Below are positions 7,683-12,898 of a DNA stretch of 12,898 bases, in pieces (position 1 is the first letter of the stretch; every line of letters begins with the position of its first letter). A program made the position numbers and the translations under genes. A model generated the notes under the pieces. The model had not been told where the DNA came from. It saw nothing but the letters and a program-made list of their open reading frames with translations, and did no database searches. Origin of the DNA: CAZVXI01 sp964631295 (GTDB lineage Bacteria; Planctomycetota; Phycisphaerae; Phycisphaerales; SM1A02); contig CAZVXI010000084.1 of NCBI GenBank assembly GCA_964631295.1, positions 1 through 12,898 on the forward strand, given 5' to 3'.

Positions 7683-8210
7683 GTGACCTCCCCGGATCTG
7701 CCATCTCTTGCGTTCCTGAAGCAGTATCAGCCATCACCTCGATCGCTGATGGACCATCTCGCATCGCTGGTGACAGTTCGCATGCTGTGCGATATTGCTG
7801 AAGCAGACGCCGGCTTTCAGTCCAGAGAGAACCTCAGCAAGCTCAAGCGGATTCGGGATGATCTTGACTTTGACTCACCGCTTCGTTTCTCTCCAATGGA
7901 AGCTCTGGCAATGACACGCTGGACAGAGCCGGAAACCGATGAATGGTTATCGGACAAGCGAGTCGGCCATTTGGAACGTTTGTTTGCTTGCGCGGCGCTG
8001 TTGATGAGTGCCACTGACGACGAGACAGCAGATTACATCCTCGGAGAGACCGACACACTGATTCAGTGCGTGCGGAGTTCAATCGCGCTTGGCACTGAGG
8101 TTGGCGACCATGTTCGCCGCCTGTTGTTCAAGCCGGCAATGCCGCGCGATCTGACAACGAAGGTCGCTTCGATCCGCGCGCGACTTATCCACCCGTCATC
8201 GTCCGGCTGA
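7683..8210 (+). CDS. hypothetical protein, about 175 residues, predicted helical
   Basis: Not recognised. From the GTG at 7683 it encodes 175 residues, mostly predicted alpha-helix, acidic in the middle (KRIRDDLDFDSPLRF; TEPETDEWLSDKR) and basic at the C-terminus (RLLFKPAMPRDLTTKVASIR). It has no signal peptide, no membrane segment and no metal-binding cluster, so it is probably cytoplasmic. The start is uncertain: TTG at 7653 would add ten residues and ATG at 7749 would remove 22; none has a clear ribosome binding site. GTG 7683 leaves a 55-base divergent spacer to trpB, which would have to hold both promoters. The ORF is uninterrupted and its opposite strand has only short frames, supporting a real gene. 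It converges on the glycosyltransferase across the AT-rich inverted-repeat region. Confidence 0.65.
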   Translation: MTSPDLPSLAFLKQYQPSPRSLMDHLASLVTVRMLCDIAEADAGFQSRENLSKLKRIRDDLDFDSPLRFSPMEALAMTRWTEPETDEWLSDKRVGHLERLFACAALLMSATDDETADYILGETDTLIQCVRSSIALGTEVGDHVRRLLFKPAMPRDLTTKVASIRARLIHPSSSG

Positions 8211-8227
8211 AAGCAACCGCGACTGAA

Positions 8228-8285
8228 GCCTCCATGAAGTGGGTCTATTTAACATAATCTATCTTATCGGACTATAAATGGAGGC
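8228..8285. repeat. 8-bp perfect inverted repeat enclosing an AT-rich 42-base core
   Basis: GCCTCCAT (8228-8235) is the exact reverse complement of ATGGAGGC (8278-8285). The 42 bases between are strongly AT-rich, unlike anything else in this GC-rich window. They lie between convergent stops (8210 and 8293). One reading is a large-loop terminator. Another is a promoter: TTAACA (8249-8254) and TATAAA (8273-8278) with an 18-base spacer resemble a sigma-70 promoter firing rightward, antisense to the glycosyltransferase. The repeat and composition are seen directly; both roles are inference. Confidence 0.4.
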
Positions 8286-8292
8286 GCCTTGG

Positions 8293-9534
8293 TCACACAG
8301 GTTCGCTGACAGTCGCCGACTCGATCTCCGTATCGATCCGGCACACCGCGTTGGCTGCCATCGCTGGTTCGAGGTGTTGTCGGATTGCATCGCGCACAGC
8401 GCGCATGTCGTCATCCGTCATGCCTTGCATCGGACTCAGTTCGAACATGTTCGCATCCGGCAGCACCTCGGGATAACTCAGTCGGTTCGGCAGCCACGGC
8501 AGGCAGCCAGCAAGCAGCGACTCTGTGACGGCGATGCCAAAGAACTCGTGCTTCGCGGTCGACAATACCCAGTCGGCCTGACGCAGCCACGTCCAGTAGT
8601 CCGCGCGATCGTCAACGAATCCTAAGTGGTCGATTCGGTCGAGCCCGCCCGGGCCGAAACGTGCCCGGAACTGCTCAAGACTCGGCGGTACTCTTCTGAA
8701 CTGCTCGCCGAGGATGATCCAGCGAAGATTTGATTGCACGGTATGTTGCTCTGCGATCGCGAGCAGTTCATCAGGCCCCTTGTCATGCTCCCAGCGATGC
8801 GGCCAGACGACACGGATCGGCTTCGCTGAACTCGACCAACTGCGAACAATCTGCACATCATCCACGAGTGGCGGGGACTGTTCGCGCCCTTTCTCCGGAC
8901 ACCGAAACGTGTGGTTGCGATCGCTGGACCTGTTATGTAAAACTCCATCCGGCACATCAACTGGCGGCCAACAAATCGCGCTCTTGTCGATGATGTACTG
9001 GTGCATGTCATCATTGATTCGCAGCGCATCGCGTGTGCGGTCCGGGTATGTTCGGAAGATCTTCCTGATGCCATCGAGGAATGAGTCGCGGTTCCACTGA
9101 CTGTTCCACAACACGCGTTCAGCAGACAGGATGCTCGTCAGATTCGTCAACGCAAACTGGACATCCCGCTGCCGATCGTGCGCATCGCGATGATCCCCAT
9201 GCGGATACGCAGCCTGGTTCTCATGCATGTAGAACACAACTGGCACAGTTCGCATGTGGCCTGGCAGTAGCGACCGCAGATCGGCTGTACTGAGCAGCGA
9301 TGTCGCGAAGATCACGTCGATGGGCTGATCAAGCGCCCCCTGTCGATCAGCATTCTCGATCATCTCCACAGCGCCGATGCGCATCCGCCACTTCCAGTGC
9401 CGCGCGGGGCGCGTGATCCATGTCCATCGGTGGCGTGAACACTGCGTGATCGCGAGTCTCACAGCATGGTGGCTGCCACCATCGAACGGCTCAAACGCGA
9501 GGATGTTCAGTTGTTCGTCAGACGCGGCCTGCAT
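8293..9534 (-). CDS. DUF3524 glycosyltransferase, tRNA-queuosine alpha-mannosyltransferase-like
   Basis: A 413-residue GT4-type glycosyltransferase with the N-terminal DUF3524 domain. In animals this family (GTDC1/QTMAN) transfers mannose to queuosine at position 34 of tRNA-Asp; bacterial members are inferred to act similarly. Landmarks are EPFDGGSH (15-22), RPARHWKWRMR (42-52), FATSLL, HENQAAYP (104-111), NLTSILSAERVLWNSQ, and a C-terminal donor-binding half with PHRWEHDKGP (245-254) and the EX7E-like E330-FFGIAVT-E338. Residues about 197-236 are polar and look like a lineage-specific insertion between the two domains. The ATG at 9534 is chosen because DUF3524 homology starts at about residue 10 and GGAG lies ten bases upstream; an in-frame ATG at 9582 would overlap the control region of the divergent Fur gene. 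No queuosine synthesis gene is in the window, so the tRNA role rests on homology alone. Confidence 0.87.
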   Translation of the reverse strand: MQAASDEQLNILAFEPFDGGSHHAVRLAITQCSRHRWTWITRPARHWKWRMRIGAVEMIENADRQGALDQPIDVIFATSLLSTADLRSLLPGHMRTVPVVFYMHENQAAYPHGDHRDAHDRQRDVQFALTNLTSILSAERVLWNSQWNRDSFLDGIRKIFRTYPDRTRDALRINDDMHQYIIDKSAICWPPVDVPDGVLHNRSSDRNHTFRCPEKGREQSPPLVDDVQIVRSWSSSAKPIRVVWPHRWEHDKGPDELLAIAEQHTVQSNLRWIILGEQFRRVPPSLEQFRARFGPGGLDRIDHLGFVDDRADYWTWLRQADWVLSTAKHEFFGIAVTESLLAGCLPWLPNRLSYPEVLPDANMFELSPMQGMTDDDMRAVRDAIRQHLEPAMAANAVCRIDTEIESATVSEPV

Positions 9535-9584
9535 GGGCCCGATTCTCCAGCAATGGTCATGGCTCCGGCAACAACCATACACTT

Positions 9585-10100
9585 ATGAAGATGAACTCGC
9601 ACCTGCCCAATGACAACTCGATGTCTTCCCTGCCGGCCGAAGCCCGCGCAATGGCGCCACTGTGCGCGGTCTTCCGTCGGTATCTGAAGTCACAGAATCT
9701 CAAGTACACGCCTGAGCGTGCGGACATTCTCAATGCGATTATCGAGCGTGACGATGTGTTCGAGGTCGAGGAACTCATGCACGAACTGCGCGAGCAGAAC
9801 CAGCGTGTGAGCAAGGCGACTGTGTATCGCACCATCAAACTGCTCGAAGAAGCGGGCATCATCACCCAGGCGCTTTTCGACTCAAAGGCCCATTATCGAC
9901 TGATCTACGGCCGTGAGCCACGAGATTACATGGTCTGCATGAAGACGGGCAAACACATCGACTTCGCGAGCGATGAGTTGATCGCGCTGCGCGACCGCAT
10001 CTGCACGGAACACGGCTGGAATCCGGTAGGCCATCGATTTCAGATTTACGCGATCAGCCCTGAAGGTGCCCAGATGCGCGACGATGACGAGCAGGATTGA
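9585..10100 (+). CDS. Fur-family transcriptional regulator with degenerate metal sites
   Basis: A 171-residue Fur superfamily protein, a DNA-binding dimer that usually responds to iron, zinc, manganese or peroxide. The winged helix is clear: YTPERADILNAI (41-52) and the recognition helix VSKATVYRTIKLLEEAG (75-91), followed by the dimerisation domain (HYRLIYG, DYMVCMKTGKHIDF, HRFQIYAIS). The oddity is in the ligands. Compared with E. coli Fur, the HHHDH cluster reads EPRDY, Glu81 is Arg105, and the zinc CxxC is reduced to Cys118-x-x-Thr121. Asp114, His143 and His150 remain, and Glu101 becomes Asp126. Classical iron sensing is therefore doubtful. Start codons at 9585, 9591 and 9621 are all possible; the first is used and none has a Shine-Dalgarno sequence. 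It diverges from the glycosyltransferase over 50 bases, a position where it could regulate both itself and that gene; no convincing Fur box is visible there. Confidence 0.88.
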   Translation: MKMNSHLPNDNSMSSLPAEARAMAPLCAVFRRYLKSQNLKYTPERADILNAIIERDDVFEVEELMHELREQNQRVSKATVYRTIKLLEEAGIITQALFDSKAHYRLIYGREPRDYMVCMKTGKHIDFASDELIALRDRICTEHGWNPVGHRFQIYAISPEGAQMRDDDEQD

Positions 10101-10613
10101 TCACCAGTCCGCAGTCGCTTCGGCAACGCAACACAGACGAGTGTGATCCATTGCAATCGTGATGGTGCGAAAGTCAGCACCGCTATGCGCAAAGTCGAGG
10201 TGTACGGACCGTTCATGCGGGATTGCACTCGCGATTCGTTCAGGCCATTCGATCATGATCAGAACGTGCGGATCTGCAAGCAACTCGTCAAATCCAATCG
10301 ACGCAATGTCGTCAGGACTTGTCAGGCGATACGCATCAATGTGCGCGATCGTTGTGAACACAGCCATCTCTGGAATGTGATATTCATGACAAATGACGAA
10401 GGTCGGGCTGCTGACCATGTCCTGGTTCGCTCCCAGCGCATGCACCACATGGCGCGTGAAGGTCGTCTTGCCGGAACCGAGTGGCCCGCGAAGGCACAGT
10501 ATGTCGCCGGGCCGAAGCTGCGCAGCGACTGCGGCGGCGAGGGCTTGTGTGTTCTTCTCGTTTCGGCAGGTGAACTCACGGGATGTCGCTTGCTTGTTCA
10601 CGCGTGTTCCCAT
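10101..10613 (-). CDS. tsaE: TsaE, ATPase of the tRNA t6A37 modification machinery
   Basis: TsaE is the small P-loop ATPase that works with TsaB and TsaD to make N6-threonylcarbamoyladenosine at A37 of ANN-decoding tRNAs. The 170 residues are close to family length. Landmarks are the Walker A GPLGSGKTT (43-51, Lys49), the switch-like SPTFVICHEY (69-78), HIDAYRL with Asp93, and the family hallmark IEWPERI (121-127). It overlaps the end of thiL by 16 bases. An alternative GTG at 10601 forms a GTGA overlap with the thiL stop; either way the two are probably translationally coupled. The same thiL-tsaE order is known in Bacillus, but tsaB and tsaD do not follow here. Its stop directly abuts the stop of the Fur gene, TGA|TCA, with no intergenic base. 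Confidence 0.95.
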   Translation of the reverse strand: MGTRVNKQATSREFTCRNEKNTQALAAAVAAQLRPGDILCLRGPLGSGKTTFTRHVVHALGANQDMVSSPTFVICHEYHIPEMAVFTTIAHIDAYRLTSPDDIASIGFDELLADPHVLIMIEWPERIASAIPHERSVHLDFAHSGADFRTITIAMDHTRLCCVAEATADW

Positions 10614-11515
10614 CCGGATGTGTCGACGGCGATGCGCTTGCCGTCATCACACATGAGCGTAACGCGCGCCGCCCCATGCGCAGATGTAACCACTCGACCG
10701 ATCCGCGTCACGGGCACATCCGGAAGTTTCGGGACGACCGCGTCCTCGCTTGCCGCGAAACACAGTTCATAATCCTCGCCGTCCGCGAGTGCCCGTTTGA
10801 TCGATACCCCCTGTCGACACGGAATACGTGCCGCTTCAAGTTCGATGGCAACTGCGGACTGCTCTGCAATATGACTCAAATCACGGCCAAGCCCATCGGA
10901 AACATCGATCATGGCATGCAGGTCTCCGCCGAGACTTTCGTGCAGCATGAGTGCTTCTCGTACACGCGGCGTGAAGTTGAGATGATGACCAAGACCATCG
11001 CCATCAAACGAACCGCCAAGCTCGCCGGTCACATAGACTGCATCACCTGACTTCGCGCCGCTGCGAGTGATGTACTTGCCGTGAACAGCTTCAGCGAGCA
11101 CGGTCACGCTGCTGACGAGTCGCGTAGCGTCGTCGCTCGGGATGATGGCTATGTCCCCGCCGATGAGCGGACAAGACATCTGCTCGGCTGCATTTCGCAT
11201 CGAATCGAACAGCCTCTTGGCGCGGTCCTCGCCGAAGTCGCGTGGAAGCGCCACGGATACGAGCGAAGCGACCGGGCGGCCTGCCATCGCGGCGATGTCG
11301 CTCACACTCCGAGCAATCGCTTTCCGGCCGACAAGTTCAAGCGGCGTTCGTTGGAGATCGACATGCACGCCATCAATCACCTGATCTGTTGCAATGAGCA
11401 GCACGCCCTCGCCGAAGCGTAGTGCTGCCATGTCGTCGCCGGGCGGTAACAGCAGGTCGCTCGGCAGACGCCAGTTCCGTGCATAGACGTATTTGAGCAG
11501 ATCAAACTCGCGCAT
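10598..11515 (-). CDS. thiL: thiamine-monophosphate kinase
   Basis: ThiL phosphorylates thiamine monophosphate to thiamine diphosphate with ATP, the last step of cofactor synthesis, in the cytoplasm. The 305 residues match the usual length. Family motifs appear in order: PPGDDMA (Asp27, Asp28), TDQVIDGVH (Asp44, Asp48, His51), SDIAAMAG (72-79), LIGGD (Asp121), DVSDGLGRDL (204-213) and GEDYEL (246-251). The PurM/AIR-synthase-like two-domain layout is therefore complete. The ATG at 11515 begins the conserved EFDLL segment; no Shine-Dalgarno sequence precedes it. It is the first gene of a two-gene unit with tsaE and diverges from the esterase over only 35 bases. No TPP riboswitch or other thiamine gene is seen nearby. 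Confidence 0.96.
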   Translation of the reverse strand: MREFDLLKYVYARNWRLPSDLLLPPGDDMAALRFGEGVLLIATDQVIDGVHVDLQRTPLELVGRKAIARSVSDIAAMAGRPVASLVSVALPRDFGEDRAKRLFDSMRNAAEQMSCPLIGGDIAIIPSDDATRLVSSVTVLAEAVHGKYITRSGAKSGDAVYVTGELGGSFDGDGLGHHLNFTPRVREALMLHESLGGDLHAMIDVSDGLGRDLSHIAEQSAVAIELEAARIPCRQGVSIKRALADGEDYELCFAASEDAVVPKLPDVPVTRIGRVVTSAHGAARVTLMCDDGKRIAVDTSGWEHA

Positions 11516-11550
11516 GGCCTACTGTATCCGCATCGAACGACGAGAATCGA

Positions 11551-12543
11551 ATGCTCAGCGAACCGGAAAACTATGGATTGTCTTCAGAGCAAACGCTCGC
11601 TCATACCTGCGCAACGCGTCAACCCGATGATTTCGATGTGTACTGGAAGACAGTTCGTGAAGAGGTGGCCGGGCTCCCTTGTGGTACGCTTGAACTCGAT
11701 CATGAGGGATCCTTCCGCTTCCGATCCGTCCGAGATGTGACAATCGAGGGGCAGGTTCTCCCGGCGTCCCCGAGCGATCGGCGCGGCGTTGTGCTTGAAC
11801 TCCATGGAGCCGAGACGGAGGGGAGAATCTCGACGGAACCTCCGCCATGGTCGGAGCTCGGCCTGACCACCCTCAGGATTCGTGTGCGCGGCTTCCCGCC
11901 ATCGGAGGTCGAGCACTCCTGCGAGATCGGGCCACGCTGGCTTTGCGGCAATGTCGGTGCCGCAGATTCGTGGATTGTCCGGAATGCGGTAGCAGACGTG
12001 ATGCAGGCGGCCCGGATTGCTCGCATTGCGATGACACCGGGTGAGCCGCTGTCGATCGTCGGCCCCTCGCTTGGTGGAGGGCTTGCGGTGATGGCGGTGG
12101 CGCAACTCACCTGCATGAGCATAGCGGTTGATCGACTGGTGCTTGATTTGCCAAGCCTCGGCGACTGGGCCTGGCGATCCGATCGCTACAGCAACGGGCT
12201 GGGCGGGCCGTTGGTCCAACTGATTGACGTTCTGCGAGGCGCGGATCGGGACGCACTCGTTGCCTCCCTCGCCTATTGCGATGCAGCCCTGCATGCGGAG
12301 ACAATTCGCTGCCCGGTCCTGTGCCATCTCGCGGAGCTGGATGATGTTGTGCCAGCCCCCACCGCTGCTGCCATCTGCAATGCCCTGGGATCATCCCAGA
12401 TCGAGCGGGTGATCACTCGATATGGCCATTTCGACGGTGGCCTGCGCCATGCTCGCGAGATCGCAGCATTCCGGCAGGTTGTCCCCCGCTTCCTCGCGGC
12501 TGAACTCAGCGAGAATCTGCCCGGTGAGGGCGAAAATAGGTAA
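11551..12543 (+). CDS. acetyl-xylan-esterase-like alpha/beta hydrolase (AXE1/cephalosporin-C deacetylase family)
   Basis: A 330-residue alpha/beta hydrolase of the carbohydrate esterase 7 type, which removes acetyl groups from sugars, xylo-oligosaccharides or similar small esters. Family marks are DFDVYW near the N-terminus (27-32), RVRGFPPSE (111-119), GPRWLCGN (127-134), and the nucleophile elbow GPSLGGG with Ser173. The other triad members are Asp264 (LAELDDVVP) and His293 (GHFDGG); the 29-residue spacing from Asp to His agrees with the family. The elbow reads GPSLGG rather than the common GGSQGG, and the usual HE after the histidine is changed, so the substrate may differ. There is no signal peptide, so it should act in the cytoplasm on imported substrates. 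The ATG at 11551 is 35 bases from the divergent thiL start and has only a weak GAG upstream. Confidence 0.85.
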   Translation: MLSEPENYGLSSEQTLAHTCATRQPDDFDVYWKTVREEVAGLPCGTLELDHEGSFRFRSVRDVTIEGQVLPASPSDRRGVVLELHGAETEGRISTEPPPWSELGLTTLRIRVRGFPPSEVEHSCEIGPRWLCGNVGAADSWIVRNAVADVMQAARIARIAMTPGEPLSIVGPSLGGGLAVMAVAQLTCMSIAVDRLVLDLPSLGDWAWRSDRYSNGLGGPLVQLIDVLRGADRDALVASLAYCDAALHAETIRCPVLCHLAELDDVVPAPTAAAICNALGSSQIERVITRYGHFDGGLRHAREIAAFRQVVPRFLAAELSENLPGEGENR

Positions 12544-12594
12544 TCTGGGGTGACAAATCCCGATCGGAATGCAACAATCTTTACGGTTCGGCGT

Positions 12595-12609
12595 TCTGCT
12601 CTGAGCAGA
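12595..12609 (+). terminator. short palindromic hairpin after the esterase gene
   Basis: TCTGCT (12595-12600) pairs with AGCAGA (12604-12609) with a three-base loop, 51 bases after the esterase stop. There is no U-run after it, so it is at best a weak terminator. Confidence 0.25.
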
Positions 12610-12687
12610 CAACTGACCGATTCTTGAAGTTTGAGCCTCGGGTCTTCCGATCATTTCCTGAACCCGAAGCTCTGAAAGGAGGCCGTC

Positions 12688-12807
12688 ATGGTCTCGCTGA
12701 TCACAGCCGTTTCGAGGGAATCTGGCAGGCTCCCACGCCTGTTTGTGTTCATTTGTGGCGTGTTTTCCTGTCGGAGCGCGACCCATCAACGCATCGAGTG
12801 CGTATAG
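12688..12807 (+). CDS. possible 39-residue small protein with strong ribosome binding site
   Basis: An ATG at 12688 is preceded, five bases upstream, by AAAGGAGG (12675-12682), the best Shine-Dalgarno sequence in the window. The frame runs 39 codons to TAG at 12805-12807. The peptide begins MVSLITAVSRESGRLP, then has a short hydrophobic stretch with two cysteines (LFVFICGVFSC), and ends polar. It matches nothing I recognise. A leader peptide, a small membrane peptide or a chance ORF are all possible. Against it, the Shine-Dalgarno sequence might serve some other function, and the peptide has no clear domain. A tract at 12864-12870 is complementary to its ribosome binding site. Confidence 0.35.
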   Translation: MVSLITAVSRESGRLPRLFVFICGVFSCRSATHQRIECV

Positions 12808-12870
12808 ACGTGTGCCACTAAGTAACTCCGGGAGGAGCTTTTCCCTTGCTCTTTCTTCTTTCTCCTCCTT

Positions 12871-12898
12871 CGTCGTCCCAGTTTCGGCTGGGACGACG
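12871..12898 (+). terminator. perfect 11-bp hairpin at the window edge, terminator or attenuator
   Basis: CGTCGTCCCAG (12871-12881) and CTGGGACGACG (12888-12898) are exact reverse complements around the six-base loop TTTCGG. This is the strongest stem in the window. Whether a U-run follows lies outside the window, so terminator identity is likely but not proved; it could also be an attenuator for a downstream gene. Confidence 0.55.

Larger units (their letters stand above)
12544..12898. other. gene-poor right end with structured elements
   Basis: These 355 bases follow the esterase stop and hold no large convincing gene. They do contain a 39-codon ORF with a perfect Shine-Dalgarno sequence (entry at 12688), small palindromes, a pyrimidine-rich tract (12840-12870) and a perfect hairpin at the edge. 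Open frames crossing the region on the minus strand (for example 12391-12789) have no recognisable protein character. A minus-strand gene entering from the right and ending near 12820 cannot be ruled out. Confidence 0.4.

Noticed and set aside
9553..9578. ATGGT/ACCAT dyad as a Fur operator
   Set aside because: Only five bases per arm and no match to the AT-rich Fur, Zur or PerR box patterns. Kept only as a weak remark.
10143..10772. 209-codon plus-strand open frame opposite tsaE and thiL
   Set aside because: The opposite strand carries unmistakable TsaE and ThiL motifs; this frame has no protein character.
10598..11560. TPP riboswitch near thiL
   Set aside because: No THI-box-like sequence is visible and the upstream spacer is only 35 bases, too short for the element.
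12391..12789. 132-codon minus-strand open frame at the right end
   Set aside because: It overlaps the esterase C-terminus, has no recognisable domain or ribosome binding site, and has an odd, cysteine-rich, unstructured composition.
12624..12821. 65-codon plus-strand open frame
   Set aside because: No ribosome binding site. The overlapping 39-codon ORF in another frame has a much better start signal.

Overview
The window is a GC-rich stretch of bacterial chromosome, densely packed with genes on both strands. It shows no tRNA or rRNA, no insertion sequence and no CRISPR array. Several traits suggest a Planctomycetota-type bacterium, possibly of the Phycisphaerae: a bacterial DUF3524 tRNA-queuosine mannosyltransferase homologue, a twin-arginine amidase of the SSAGPA subtype, a Fur-like regulator with a worn metal site, frequent absence of Shine-Dalgarno sequences, and few long operons. 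This assignment is an inference from gene content; no database search was possible.

Layout from left to right. The 3' end of a helical-repeat (TPR-like) protein (1-320, +) overlaps the stop of a small one-span membrane protein (317-586, -). A gene-free leader with hairpin potential (587-890) precedes a secreted S41 carboxyl-terminal processing protease with a PDZ domain (891-3155, +). A hairpin at 3179-3208 separates this protease from a tiny predicted lipoprotein on the other strand (3225-3413, -). Two exported hydrolases follow, probably co-transcribed: an endonuclease/exonuclease/phosphatase-fold enzyme (3555-4613, +) and, 11 bases later, a Tat-exported amidase-signature enzyme (4625-6361, +).

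The second half holds mostly cytoplasmic functions. Tryptophan synthase beta (6380-7627, -) diverges from an unrecognised 175-residue protein (7683-8210, +). An AT-rich stretch flanked by a perfect 8-bp inverted repeat (8228-8285) separates that gene from the convergent DUF3524 glycosyltransferase (8293-9534, -). A Fur-family regulator (9585-10100, +) diverges from the glycosyltransferase and abuts tsaE end to end. thiL and tsaE form an overlapping two-gene unit on the minus strand (11515 to 10101): the thiamine monophosphate kinase and the ATPase of the t6A tRNA-modification machinery. An intracellular acetyl-xylan-esterase-like hydrolase (11551-12543, +) diverges from thiL. The last 355 bases hold no convincing large gene. 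They do contain a 39-codon ORF with a perfect Shine-Dalgarno sequence, an anti-Shine-Dalgarno-like tract and a perfect 11-bp hairpin at the right edge.

The genes do not form one pathway. Two themes recur: cell-envelope or exported hydrolases in the left half, and two tRNA anticodon-loop modification functions in the right half (tsaE for t6A37; the DUF3524 enzyme, by homology, for glycosyl-queuosine34). I found no clear candidate for a wholly new multi-gene system. The best leads are the Fur homologue lacking canonical metal ligands, the bacterial queuosine-glycosyltransferase homologue, the overlooked lipoprotein, and the structured right edge.
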